From Alistipes sp. dk3624 (GTDB taxonomy: Bacteria; Bacteroidota; Bacteroidia; Bacteroidales; Rikenellaceae), in the NCBI RefSeq assembly GCF_009557455.1, contig NZ_CP045651.1, positions 1,612,001 to 1,676,000 of the forward strand: a stretch of 64,000 nucleotides of DNA. The letters are read 5' to 3'. Position 1 is the stretch's first letter. Each line of letters opens with the position of its first letter. Below the pieces are notes generated by a model. The model searched no databases. It was not told where the DNA came from and worked only from the letters and a program-made list of their open reading frames with translations. This document shows, piece by piece, positions 1 to 6,798 of the stretch. The translations under genes and the position numbers were made by a program.

Positions 1-350
1 ACTTCCTCTACTTTCCGGTCGGTTAGGTAGGCCCCGTGTTTGCGAACGGATGGCAGAACTTCGGTCGTCACCCACCGTTTGAACTGTTTTGCGGTAGGTA
101 ACTTAGACCCGAAAACAAGGGAGTAGACTCCGGATTCGTTGATAGCTGTCATTTCTCTATTTTGGCTGCCGTCGTGAATCACGACACCAGTTTTATCCTC
201 ACTGTCAACGTGCCTATTAATAGCGTCTCTTGGATTAGAATATCCGAGAGCGCAACATACGTCATTAGCTACAAAATATGGCACTGTTTTAACATCGACA
301 ACCCGAACACGTCCGAATTGCTGATTATTGAAAATTTGCATGGTGTTCAT
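1..350 (-). CDS. BRO-N domain phage antirepressor, truncated by the window edge
   Basis: Reading on the minus strand from the ATG at 350 gives an open frame that runs off the left edge (about 116 codons seen). It opens with MNTMQIFNNQQFGRVRV, followed by a VCCALGYSNPRDAINRHV segment and, near residue 95, FKRWVTTEVLPSVRKHGAYL. This order is typical of the BRO-N (baculovirus-repeated-ORF-like) DNA-binding domain of phage antirepressors. It is clearly related to the complete protein at 16521-17288. It starts 2 bases after the stop of the 93-aa gene upstream, so the two are co-transcribed. The C-terminal domain, which decides the subtype, is outside the window. Confidence 0.82.
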   Translation of the reverse strand, partial: MNTMQIFNNQQFGRVRVVDVKTVPYFVANDVCCALGYSNPRDAINRHVDSEDKTGVVIHDGSQNREMTAINESGVYSLVFGSKLPTAKQFKRWVTTEVLPSVRKHGAYLTDRKVEE

Positions 351-352
351 GT

Positions 353-634
353 CTACCCCCTTTTAACGATTCTACCAGCGTTAACGCATTCTCTGAAGTT
401 GTAGACCGGTTGCGGGCCGGTGATAGTGCGGTCTTCGATGAGGCGGGATAGGGATTCGAGAAGTAATTTTGCATGGCGAAGGGTAACTACAATCTGATCG
501 TTGCCCTGCTGAATGTTGAAAAGGGATTCGTTGCCCTCTTTAGAAACCTTGTAGACGGTTAGCGATCCCGTCGGTCTTTCGATAACGCAGCCGCATGAAG
601 CATAGCGGGCCGCGTAGGTTGTGTTGTTGGACAT
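353..634 (-). CDS. Small hypothetical phage protein (93 aa)
   Basis: The frame starts at ATG 634 and stops at 353, just before the truncated BRO gene. I do not recognise a family. The protein has a CGCV segment near residue 15 and a basic C-terminus, with no signal peptide or membrane segment. Its start codon follows immediately after one strand of a 12-bp inverted repeat (635-646 with 686-697), so its translation could depend on the leader structure described at 635-832. It is supported as a gene by its own promoter, the leader, and tight coupling to the BRO gene. Confidence 0.68.
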   Translation of the reverse strand: MSNNTTYAARYASCGCVIERPTGSLTVYKVSKEGNESLFNIQQGNDQIVVTLRHAKLLLESLSRLIEDRTITGPQPVYNFRECVNAGRIVKRG

Positions 635-832
635 GGTGTTTAAGCATTTTGTTTAGGCACAATAAAACGGTCGTGCCTTTCCCGCTGCTTAAACACCTAT
701 TAGGGCGAATCGCTAAGGCATTACACCTTTCGCACGGGGGTACACGACCGAAGTCTTATTTAATATCAAAACAGGCAATAAAAAACCACCTGCTAAGGTG
801 GGCGCACAGCCCTAATAAATGTTTAAGCATTA
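635..832 (-). promoter_or_regulatory. Structured 5' leader RNA with competing stems (leader C)
   Basis: On the minus strand, 829-809 can pair with 706-686 over 21 continuous base pairs, two of them G-U. The downstream strand of that stem (697-686) can instead pair with 646-635 over 12 perfect pairs ending right at the ATG of the 93-aa gene. A further 8-bp pair joins 750-743 with 675-668, giving an interleaved a-b-a'-b' order. The region also holds a UUCG-capped mini-hairpin near 748-757 and a terminator-like hairpin at 777-801. The promoter ends at 833, so the transcript begins at the first arm. This architecture fits an RNA switch or attenuator. Its function is inferred only. Confidence 0.55.
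777..801 (-). terminator. Terminator-like hairpin inside leader C
   Basis: On the minus strand the six bases at 801-796 pair with 791-786 around a four-base loop (795-792), and a T-rich run follows at 785-777. It lies about 30 nt after the predicted transcription start, so it could end a short RNA of roughly 55 nt or act as an attenuator. Confidence 0.5.
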
Positions 833-863
833 CAAATATAGTCACAATTTTTAAATTGTCAAA
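833..863 (-). promoter_or_regulatory. Bacteroidetes-type promoter for leader C
   Basis: The minus strand reads TTTG (863-860), a 19-base spacer, then TATATTTG (840-833), matching the Bacteroidetes -33/-7 consensus. The first arm of the leader begins 3 bases downstream. It is divergent from the toxin-antitoxin promoter. Confidence 0.65.
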
Positions 864-877
864 TAAACCCACACAAA

Positions 878-938
878 TTTGCATTGCTCAATAAAAGGCA
901 CTATATTTGTACAATAAAACGTACAAAAGTGCGTACAA
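878..938 (+). promoter_or_regulatory. Promoter and likely autoregulatory operator of the toxin-antitoxin operon
   Basis: TTTG (878-881), a 20-base spacer and TATATTTG (902-909) match the Bacteroidetes promoter consensus. Overlapping and following it are three GTAC-containing half-sites (about 909-937, TTGTAC...CGTACAA...CGTACAA) arranged as inverted repeats. Antitoxin-toxin complexes of the Phd/YefM class usually repress their own promoter through such palindromes; here that role is inferred. Confidence 0.6.
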
Positions 939-1235
939 ATGAAAAAGATTATGGATGCAATTACTATTAGCCCTTCGGAGTTTCGGAACAATCAAAAAAA
1001 ATACTTTGACATGGCCGAACATACTCGCGTATTTGTGAAGCGCGGGCGTAAACTTATTGAATTAGTGGTTAGCGACGGTATCAGTCTTAATCCATCCCCT
1101 TCAGGCGATCCCTGGTTCGACGATCCGCGAAATATCGCCGAACTATCCCGCCGTATCAAGGAATATGAAGCAGGCAAAGCCGGAGAAGGAATTATTTATG
1201 ATCCAAGCAAGTCACTATGGGACAATATAAAATAA
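939..1235 (+). CDS. Phd/YefM-type antitoxin
   Basis: This 98-aa protein begins MKKIMDAITISPSEFRNNQ, the N-terminal strand-helix pattern of Phd/YefM antitoxins, followed by a basic beta hairpin (VFVKRGRKLIELVV) and an acidic, probably disordered C-terminal tail that would wrap the toxin. A second in-frame ATG at 951 is an equally possible start. The gene overlaps the toxin gene by 19 bases, the usual coupling for such modules. It probably neutralises the toxin encoded at 1217 and represses the operon. Confidence 0.83.
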   Translation: MKKIMDAITISPSEFRNNQKKYFDMAEHTRVFVKRGRKLIELVVSDGISLNPSPSGDPWFDDPRNIAELSRRIKEYEAGKAGEGIIYDPSKSLWDNIK

Positions 1236-1492
1236 TCGTAAAAGATAAGGCCCGCAAAGATCTGCAAAAGCATCATAAGAGCGGCAATAGAGCGATTACC
1301 AGGCGTATCGAACAAATATTTATCGAACTTGAAGATCATCCCCAAACGGGAATAGGCAACCCTGAACAACTCAAACATGAATATAGCGGCTTTTGGTCTC
1401 GGCGGCTAAGTTCGGAACACAGGTTGATATATCGGATAAACGAGGAAACGGTTGAAGTGCTTGTCGTATCCGCTCTGGGGCACTACCAATAG
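1217..1492 (+). CDS. RelE/YoeB-type toxin (mRNA endoribonuclease family)
   Basis: The 91-aa basic protein has the size and order of YoeB/Txe toxins: an N-terminal KIIVKDKARKDLQKH segment, a helix ending IFIELEDHPQTGIG, then LKHEYSGFWSRRLSSEHRLIYRI, and a C-terminal ALGHYQ resembling the conserved SHYHY-like end of the family. Members cleave ribosome-bound mRNA. The Glu, Arg and C-terminal His positions used by YoeB have plausible counterparts (E in SSEHRLIYR, terminal H). Toxin-antitoxin modules near prophage ends commonly act in maintenance or phage exclusion. Confidence 0.85.
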   Translation: MGQYKIIVKDKARKDLQKHHKSGNRAITRRIEQIFIELEDHPQTGIGNPEQLKHEYSGFWSRRLSSEHRLIYRINEETVEVLVVSALGHYQ

Positions 1493-1762
1493 TCAAACCT
1501 CTTTATTTTTAATCTTAACCATATCGCTGTACCTGTACAACCGCTCCTTGCAAACCGGTATTCCGGATCGTGATATTTTAGCGTTGAAAGCCGAATCGGA
1601 CTTGCCGGTGATTCGTTTCGCCTGCTCATAATCAACTTTGACATCCCGAAATGCCATAATCACCCTTTTCGCCCTGTCGAGATCATCCTCGGTTATGTTT
1701 TTGAAGAATCCCGCATCGAGCATGTCGGCGATCTCCCGTAGTAAATCAGACGTTCCAGCCAT
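1493..1762 (-). CDS. Small hypothetical phage protein, possible DNA-binding
   Basis: The ATG start at 1762 gives 89 aa (MAGTSDLLREIADMLDAG...); a longer version would need a TTG start at 1810. The C-terminal half (YEQAKRITGKSDSAFNAKI followed by PVCKERLYRYSD) looks like a winged-helix or excisionase-type recognition unit, as in many small phage regulators. It converges on the toxin gene, ending one base after its stop. No membrane or signal features are seen. Confidence 0.6.
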   Translation of the reverse strand: MAGTSDLLREIADMLDAGFFKNITEDDLDRAKRVIMAFRDVKVDYEQAKRITGKSDSAFNAKISRSGIPVCKERLYRYSDMVKIKNKEV

Positions 1763-1978
1763 AGAATAATCTGTTTTCGCAAAGGTCAATAGGACCGGGA
1801 CATTATGCAAGTTTATTGGTAATATAAAATAGCAAAAACCTGTTTGTGATAAAGATTTACTTCCCCGTAATTCCCGTCAAATATCAAGATGAATACAATC
1901 CACTTTCAGAAATAAACAATAGCGTTCCACCGCGCTCTAACGATTCGTTATACCGCTCGTCATTATCAATTTACAAAA
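1763..1978. other. Short intergenic stretch
   Basis: No gene, strong hairpin or repeat is seen here. The AT-rich part near 1811-1850 has loosely promoter-like TTTTTG and TAAACTTG elements on the minus strand, upstream of the gene ending at 1493. Confidence 0.4.
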
Positions 1979-2146
1979 TTACTTTTCATTCCTGCGTTCT
2001 TTGATTCGATCCCGCCGGTCTACCACCTTGCAATAGAACTCCACCCGCCGAAGTTCGTCTATCAGTTCTTTCCTTGTGAAGTTAATGTGAACCGTTGAGT
2101 CGTCGCGTCTGCCGCCTCGTCTTCTTTTTATTGAAGGTGTCGTCAT
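1979..2146 (-). CDS. Very small basic phage protein (55 aa)
   Basis: From ATG 2146 to TAA at 1979 the minus strand encodes a 55-residue, strongly basic protein with a KRRRGGRRDD N-terminus and an amphipathic helix (TRKELIDELRRVEFYCKVV). It sits in line with neighbouring minus-strand phage genes. Family not recognised; the charge suggests nucleic-acid or partner binding, which is only inference. Confidence 0.5.
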   Translation of the reverse strand: MTTPSIKRRRGGRRDDSTVHINFTRKELIDELRRVEFYCKVVDRRDRIKERRNEK

Positions 2147-2229
2147 GTTTTTCAATATAAAATTTATATCTTTGAGGATGTCTGGGCGGACGTTGGCAGG
2201 GACGAACTTTCGGGGGAGTCCTTGCTTTT

Positions 2230-2442
2230 TTATGCTATCTTGTGAGTCTGGCAGTATTCATAGTCTATCTTCCATTTATCCCATAGTTCGGGGCGTTTTT
2301 GCAGGTAGTCATATACCTCCGATTCATCGACCAAAATATCAGTTCCTTTCTTCGTGGTCTTGATAATCCGCTGCCGAATCAAAAACCAGATGCGGATTTC
2401 GGCAATTTCCAGCTTCTTTGCGAGCGATTTAATAGTTATCAT
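2230..2442 (-). CDS. Small HTH/excisionase-like protein
   Basis: This 70-aa protein starts MITIKSLAKKLEIAEIRIWF and continues with LVDESEVYDYLQKRPELWDKW. The pattern (short helix-turn-helix, turn, then a DESEVYDYL helix) is that of MerR/excisionase-type domains used by phages for DNA binding. It overlaps the end of the lysin gene by 14 bases, so the two are translated from one message. Confidence 0.65.
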   Translation of the reverse strand: MITIKSLAKKLEIAEIRIWFLIRQRIIKTTKKGTDILVDESEVYDYLQKRPELWDKWKIDYEYCQTHKIA

Positions 2443-2911
2443 GTTTGAGTTGCTTGTATTTGTTCATTACTTTGTCTGAATATTCTTCCCCACCGTTGGG
2501 GTTATGGAGTTTTAAGGCCCTTTCGAATGATTTCCCAGGATTGTGGTATTCCTGTATCGTTTCCCATATTTCGATGGATTTTAGGCGGTCGAAACGGTCG
2601 GAATCGGCGAATTTGTCGAACCCCATGATACGGTTGGCTTCCTTTACGGCGATGGGCCGTATTTGCAGTACTCCGCCATCGTCGTTTTTACCTACGGCCC
2701 GTTCGTCTCCTTTGCTTTCGACGTAGATCAGGGCTTCGATGAATAAATCCCAATCCGAACGGATAATCGGTGTAGTCGTTTTAATTTCCGGCGGCGGATC
2801 GACTATAATGGAATCAAACCGTATTTCTGGAATCCTGTCCGCTATGTGCTCTACCCGAATCAGGATGATAACGAGTAGGGTGGTGGTGATTGTGGAGAAA
2901 AGAACTTTCAT
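2429..2911 (-). CDS. Phage transglycosylase-type lysin with N-terminal membrane anchor
   Basis: The 160-aa protein has one hydrophobic segment at residues 4-18 (a signal anchor) and then a domain with WDLFIEALIYVESKGDERAVG followed by GGVLQIRPIAVKEANRI. The Glu in the VESKGD motif, the downstream G-x-LQI motif and the later LHNPNGG segment match the SLT/lysozyme-like fold of lytic transglycosylases found in Bacteroidetes phages. It would cut peptidoglycan during lysis or DNA entry. Assignment to the broad fold is fairly secure; the exact activity is inferred. Confidence 0.72.
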   Translation of the reverse strand: MKVLFSTITTTLLVIILIRVEHIADRIPEIRFDSIIVDPPPEIKTTTPIIRSDWDLFIEALIYVESKGDERAVGKNDDGGVLQIRPIAVKEANRIMGFDKFADSDRFDRLKSIEIWETIQEYHNPGKSFERALKLHNPNGGEEYSDKVMNKYKQLKHDNY

Positions 2912-2912
2912 A

Positions 2913-3155
2913 TTAAACTGTTATTTTATGAACTATGCGCAACTCCCCTTCATATCCGCGAGCACGGAGTTCTGCAATTAATTCACGCGGGCTGAAGTCT
3001 CGAAGTGCGTTATTGCTATCATGCATAATTTTGTCTCTTTTGGCTTTAATACATGCCTTACAATAAGGCTGAAGCCCGTCTTTTGCTGCCGCATTTTTAT
3101 GAAATTGGCTAATAGGCAATTCGTTGCCGCATGATGAACATTTTTTTGTTTCCAT
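2913..3155 (-). CDS. Small zinc-ribbon phage protein
   Basis: The 80-aa protein begins METKKCSSCGNELPISQF, and a second pair of cysteines follows in YCKACIKAKRD, giving a CxxC...CxxC zinc ribbon. The tail (LRDFSPRELIAELRARGYEG) is a short helix pair. Such proteins are frequent in Bacteroidetes phages and resemble the metal-binding part of HNH proteins, but no HNH catalytic motif is present. Precise role unknown. Confidence 0.7.
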   Translation of the reverse strand: METKKCSSCGNELPISQFHKNAAAKDGLQPYCKACIKAKRDKIMHDSNNALRDFSPRELIAELRARGYEGELRIVHKITV

Positions 3156-3175
3156 AGTTTAATATTGTTAAACGG

Positions 3176-3478
3176 TTATTTATGTTCAACCAGTCGCCAT
3201 TCGATATAAAAATTATCAACAGCATAAGGCTTGATGCGTTCATGTAATTGCCATCCGGTAATAAGATCCAACCTTCCGTCCGGTTCTTTTGCTAAAATCA
3301 TATCGCATCCATTAGGTAAATATTCTTCTATGCTAATCCAGCGATTGGCCCATTCGACGCCTGCGAGGAACATGCGTATCATATCATCCACGTATAATTC
3401 ATCTTCCTCTGTTGAATCCATTACTAAACTTTGTGAGGCACGGGCACACCGTCGGGCCTTTTCTTCTATTGATTCCAT
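3176..3478 (-). CDS. DUF551-like phage protein
   Basis: This 100-aa protein has an N-terminal helical part with FLAGVEWANR and then a WISIEEYLPNGCDMILAKEPDG segment ending in EWRLVEH. The WI-P-x-x-LP start and the final W-R/P motif are typical of DUF551, a small domain widespread in phages and without known function. It shares this layout with the larger tandem protein at 4963-5676. Confidence 0.72.
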   Translation of the reverse strand: MESIEEKARRCARASQSLVMDSTEEDELYVDDMIRMFLAGVEWANRWISIEEYLPNGCDMILAKEPDGRLDLITGWQLHERIKPYAVDNFYIEWRLVEHK

Positions 3479-3494
3479 TTTTTTTGTTTTTTTT

Positions 3495-3866
3495 TTATTT
3501 CAAATACTCTAAATTCCCGATTTCCTCCGAGTACCATAGCCCGATCCAGAAGCTATCACAGTGAGCTCGGTGTGCATTGATAACCCTGTTATTTACATGG
3601 ATATCGTGAATGACATATACCCGATCCATCGGATTCATTTCATTCCTATGGCTTTCCAAAAGCATTTCAAGAGCATGATAATCCATGATATTTTTCTTAA
3701 ATCCGCTTTGTGCCAAAGCAATAGTTAGACATTCGATAATTAAGATTGCTCCTGAAATTACCGTGGTAATGATAGCTCCACCCGAAGGATCAGACCATCT
3801 CCCGGTTACAATCCACCAGATAACTCCGGTGATAAACAAAATCCCTGTAATGATTAAAAGTCCCAT
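3495..3866 (-). CDS. Small membrane protein
   Basis: The 123-aa protein has two hydrophobic segments (about residues 2-20 and 30-52) separated by a short polar loop containing GRWSDPSGG, then a soluble tail of about 70 residues. I do not recognise a family. The position in the late-early minus-strand block suggests a phage accessory or lysis-associated membrane protein, but nothing in the sequence proves it. Confidence 0.6.
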   Translation of the reverse strand: MGLLIITGILFITGVIWWIVTGRWSDPSGGAIITTVISGAILIIECLTIALAQSGFKKNIMDYHALEMLLESHRNEMNPMDRVYVIHDIHVNNRVINAHRAHCDSFWIGLWYSEEIGNLEYLK

Positions 3867-3899
3867 GAGTTTATTATTATGCCTCTCGGCGGTTAAACA

Positions 3900-4106
3900 T
3901 CATCTTACTGGTTCTGGCTTCTCAAATCCAGTAATATCCCCACACTCAGGACAGCCTACATACCAAAGGTCAACATGCTCCAATGGGTCGAAATAGACTT
4001 TTAGTACATCTTGCCGCTCGTATTCGAACTGGCAGCCGCAAGCGCAGCATTTACGTAAAAATACGGCATTAGCGTATCGGTCTCCGTGTCTAATTATCTT
4101 CTTCAT
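3900..4106 (-). CDS. Small zinc-ribbon protein
   Basis: A 68-aa protein with CCACGCQFEYER near residues 20-31 and CPECGDITGFE near residues 52-62, giving two CxxC-type knuckles. This is a compact zinc ribbon of the kind seen in many phage genomes. Function unknown; nucleic-acid or protein binding is a reasonable guess. Confidence 0.66.
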   Translation of the reverse strand: MKKIIRHGDRYANAVFLRKCCACGCQFEYERQDVLKVYFDPLEHVDLWYVGCPECGDITGFEKPEPVR

Positions 4107-4130
4107 AGTCTCTAATTTTCCATTTTCTTT

Positions 4131-4271
4131 TCAGTCTTTGAAAGTTTCTGAGCTCCCGAAAGCCCCGTCGATGGCTTCCCCGATCTCCGTGGGATTTGGC
4201 TGTTCTATATTTGCTCCGCGTCTCCATTTCTGGTAGTAGATGAGATAGTTAACAATGTCTTTGATTTTCAT
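4131..4271 (-). CDS. Very small phage protein (46 aa)
   Basis: ATG 4271 to TGA at 4131 encodes 46 residues starting MKIKDIVNYLIYYQKWRRG and ending with an acidic segment (PTEIGEAIDGAFGSSETFKD). It overlaps the 3' end of the upstream nuclease-like gene by 23 bases in another frame. Similar short proteins with a YYQKWRRG segment are common in Bacteroidetes phages in my recollection; function unknown. Confidence 0.55.
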   Translation of the reverse strand: MKIKDIVNYLIYYQKWRRGANIEQPNPTEIGEAIDGAFGSSETFKD

Positions 4272-4761
4272 GTATTTTCGCTTTTTGTTTTAAAAGTTTC
4301 TCTTTCAGATTCCAAACCCGCATACACCCAAGCCGGGCGGCAGTAAGTTGTTCTTCAATAAACAGCTTGCGACCGCCCCGGTGAGGGGTACCGCCGCCGT
4401 AACGCCTGATGCTCCCTGTCTCTGACACACCAAGTACCGATGGACATATTGCACCGTACTTTTCACGTAGAAAATCTACGACCCTGTCTAAAATTGATTC
4501 CGGCACGGAGTAATGAAAATTATAAACTCGCGGATCATCATGTTTATGGTTTTTCTTGAAATCAGCTTTGAAATCTTCCCACGACCGTTTGATCTCTACT
4601 TCGGTCAGGTATCCCGATTTGGTTATTATCACCAAATCTGCTTCGTAGTCAAGCAGACCCCACGAAAGATTCGGGATGAATATATCCTGCCGCTTATTCC
4701 AAATGCCACTATTCCGAAGTGCGATCTGAATTTCGTCAACTGTTAACTTTGTATCCATCAT
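4249..4761 (-). CDS. PD-(D/E)XK nuclease-like phage protein
   Basis: The 170-aa protein has YEADLVIITKSGYLTEVEIK, in which the Asp and the downstream ExExK form the arrangement of a PD-(D/E)XK endonuclease core, followed by RSWEDFKADFKKNHKHDD and later a basic RRYGGGTPHRGGRK patch. MmcB-like and other restriction-fold proteins look alike. The gene is coupled by a 4-base overlap to the small gene upstream. A DNA-processing role is likely, but the substrate is unknown. Confidence 0.62.
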   Translation of the reverse strand: MMDTKLTVDEIQIALRNSGIWNKRQDIFIPNLSWGLLDYEADLVIITKSGYLTEVEIKRSWEDFKADFKKNHKHDDPRVYNFHYSVPESILDRVVDFLREKYGAICPSVLGVSETGSIRRYGGGTPHRGGRKLFIEEQLTAARLGCMRVWNLKEKLLKQKAKIHENQRHC

Positions 4762-4958
4762 TTAATACATTTGTTTGTTATTCGGGATTCCGGAAGTCCT
4801 TGTATCTCGTAGGTTTCACCCGTCATGTCGTATCGCCATATATTTCCATCGGCGTATACTCTTGTGATTGTCATTACGAATATATCGAAGTGACGATCTT
4901 TACTTATCCTCGCTGAAAAATATACAGTGTCGCCCTTGTTGTACTTCGGAATCTTCAT
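4758..4958 (-). CDS. Small hypothetical phage protein (66 aa)
   Basis: The protein starts MKIPKYNKGDTVYFSARISK and is predicted to be mostly beta strands, like small SH3-type barrels (K-x-x-KGDTVYF). Its stop overlaps the start of the nuclease-like gene (positions 4758-4761), showing translational coupling. No specific family recognised. Confidence 0.62.
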   Translation of the reverse strand: MKIPKYNKGDTVYFSARISKDRHFDIFVMTITRVYADGNIWRYDMTGETYEIQGLPESRITNKCIK

Positions 4959-4962
4959 CTTC

Positions 4963-5676
4963 TTATTTCTTTACTGGTTCGATTAGCCGCCAGTGAGTCG
5001 GTTTATCTATGTACTCCAATTGCCATTCACATCCATTCCACACCGCTAATTCATACCCTTTTATGTTTGCTTTTGCGGTTTCGTCGGTGTTAGGGGATAT
5101 AGATTCCTCTTTCACCAACACCTTCCGTCCTTCTTCCGGAAGTTGCTCGCTCACCGGAATCCATCGCCAGGCATCGGCAAAACCCTTGCGATAACCAAAC
5201 TTTTTGCCGGCCAGGAACATGCGTGTCATACGGATAAAATACTCTTTCGGTCTCATCTTCTTACTTCTTTTTACTCGTTCGATGGGCCGCCAGTGGGTAT
5301 AACCACTTTTGATGTATGGGAAACCCCAATTTTTGGCTCGCTCCCCCGATACAACAAAATATCCTTTGGTATGTATCGGCTCTCTTTCATCCTTCATAAT
5401 CACGAAATCGTATTTTTCTGGATTTCCTTCACTTATTGGAAGCCACTGGAAGGATTCGATTATGCCCCTGCGATAACCAAACTCTTCGCCTGCGAGGAAA
5501 TCTCGCTCAGAACGAGATTTGCAGGCATCACGGCTGACCTCCCATTCAAGGGTGGATTCTCTATTCCATAATGTTTCGGCGTACTCTCTGGCCGCTTCTT
5601 TTGCTGTTCTCATTTTCTCAAATTCTTCATTCAGTCCCATTGCCAATGCCCGGCAGATGGGCGGTAGAGTCGTCAT
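4963..5676 (-). CDS. Tandem DUF551-like phage protein
   Basis: This 237-aa protein contains two copies of one layout: a helical part ending FLAGEEFGYRRG or FLAGKKFGYRKG, then a WLPISEGNPEKY or WIPVSEQLPEEG strand region closing with THWRPIERVK or THWRLIEPVK. The duplication of the DUF551-type unit is plain by eye (roughly residues 55-135 and 150-235). A second in-frame Met (MGLNEEF) could be the true start. It meets the downstream-of-stop ASCH gene with a TAATG junction. Function unknown. Confidence 0.7.
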   Translation of the reverse strand: MTTLPPICRALAMGLNEEFEKMRTAKEAAREYAETLWNRESTLEWEVSRDACKSRSERDFLAGEEFGYRRGIIESFQWLPISEGNPEKYDFVIMKDEREPIHTKGYFVVSGERAKNWGFPYIKSGYTHWRPIERVKRSKKMRPKEYFIRMTRMFLAGKKFGYRKGFADAWRWIPVSEQLPEEGRKVLVKEESISPNTDETAKANIKGYELAVWNGCEWQLEYIDKPTHWRLIEPVKK

Positions 5677-6272
5677 TATTTCACCAGTTTAAATTCTATT
5701 CTCCAAACAAAGGGGTTTTTATTCCAGGTTCCGCGTCCGCTGATCTTGTCGATGAGCGAAGCAAAGGCTTCGCGGGGATCGCTTTCTATTAATCCGACAT
5801 ATACAGGATTACGATACATGGGTTTCGGCATTTTACTCCATAGTTTTTCATAAACCAACATCAATTCAATTCCCTCCCTCAAACAATCCTCTTTGGTTAT
5901 ATCCTGCAACCGTTCGGCACGAACATCGAGTATTCGTATTTGGTGTGGCATCATACCGGCGCGGACAAACATTTTATTGTTCCAACCTGCATACATTTCA
6001 GCATCATCTGTGACAAACTCTCTAACAAATCCACAATTCTTATAGCTCTGTGCTATGGCCACAATTTCATCCTTTCGGTAAGGTTCAACAAGGTACTCCC
6101 AACCATTATCGTTGTATCCATATAATCCGTCGGGCATTTCTATGGCTGGCTGCCATACCCGTAACTCTGAATATTTCCCCGAAACATCGACTACTCGTCT
6201 CGTTACGGTCTTTCGACCCTCAATTACCGCTTGTGTCAGGCCGTATCGGTCGTTAAACATGATCTTTTTCAT
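5676..6272 (-). CDS. ASCH-domain phage protein
   Basis: The N-terminus MKKIMFNDRYGLTQAVIEGRKTVTRR, with the G-x-K-T-x-T-R-R motif, and a middle part with YRKDEIVAIAQSYK are the signature of ASCH-like domains found in many phages (a PUA-like fold that can bind RNA or modified nucleotides). The C-terminal part ends NKNPFVWRIEF, which is also typical. Length (198 aa) is normal for the phage type. Precise substrate unknown. Confidence 0.75.
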   Translation of the reverse strand: MKKIMFNDRYGLTQAVIEGRKTVTRRVVDVSGKYSELRVWQPAIEMPDGLYGYNDNGWEYLVEPYRKDEIVAIAQSYKNCGFVREFVTDDAEMYAGWNNKMFVRAGMMPHQIRILDVRAERLQDITKEDCLREGIELMLVYEKLWSKMPKPMYRNPVYVGLIESDPREAFASLIDKISGRGTWNKNPFVWRIEFKLVK

Positions 6273-6276
6273 TGCT

Positions 6277-6771
6277 TTACATTAATTCAATCGTGATATC
6301 GACGTTCTTTTTCAGCACATCGGCTATACCATTGCTAACCGCGAGGTAGTACCCGGCTTCATCCTTGCTGGGCATGAAATAGAAATACTGACTTTCTTTA
6401 TGAAGAGGTAAACCCAACTTTTCCAGACCGTCGGAGGTGATGTAATTGTAGAATCTCTTGAATTTATCCGACGCTTCCCGGCCTTTTTGGGTGGTTATAA
6501 GTATTTTGTACACTTTATGCTCACGGGTCGATTCTTCCGTATTTTCCGACATCAATTTGGGATCGGGAACAAAACCGTCTTTAAATGCGACCGTGTACGG
6601 ATCCCATGCACAGGTGAAACCCCAGCCCCATAGGTATCCGAATCCTTCCGGTCGCTCGCCGACCAACTCTTCGATAATGTCGCATGCCTCTTTGTACGTG
6701 GCTTCGCGCACATCGTACATCCGCTTTAATTCGGCATGAAGCGCGGAACCTTCTCTAAATCTTAAAATCAT
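6277..6771 (-). CDS. Hypothetical phage protein (164 aa)
   Basis: I do not recognise this family. The protein has an N-terminal helix (SALHAELKRMYDVREATYKEA is amphipathic), an aromatic segment near residues 44-60 (GYLWGWGFTCAWDPYTVAF) and a C-terminal mixed region. There are no membrane segments. It lies between the methyltransferase and the ASCH gene in the same direction with short spacers. Confidence 0.62.
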   Translation of the reverse strand: MILRFREGSALHAELKRMYDVREATYKEACDIIEELVGERPEGFGYLWGWGFTCAWDPYTVAFKDGFVPDPKLMSENTEESTREHKVYKILITTQKGREASDKFKRFYNYITSDGLEKLGLPLHKESQYFYFMPSKDEAGYYLAVSNGIADVLKKNVDITIELM

Positions 6772-6798
6772 AGCTTATAATGTTATGCCCGGAGGCGG

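Noticed and set aside
635-832. Leader C as a retron-type RNA
   Set aside because: The terminal pairing arms invite the comparison, but no reverse transcriptase gene or priming-guanosine context is seen nearby.
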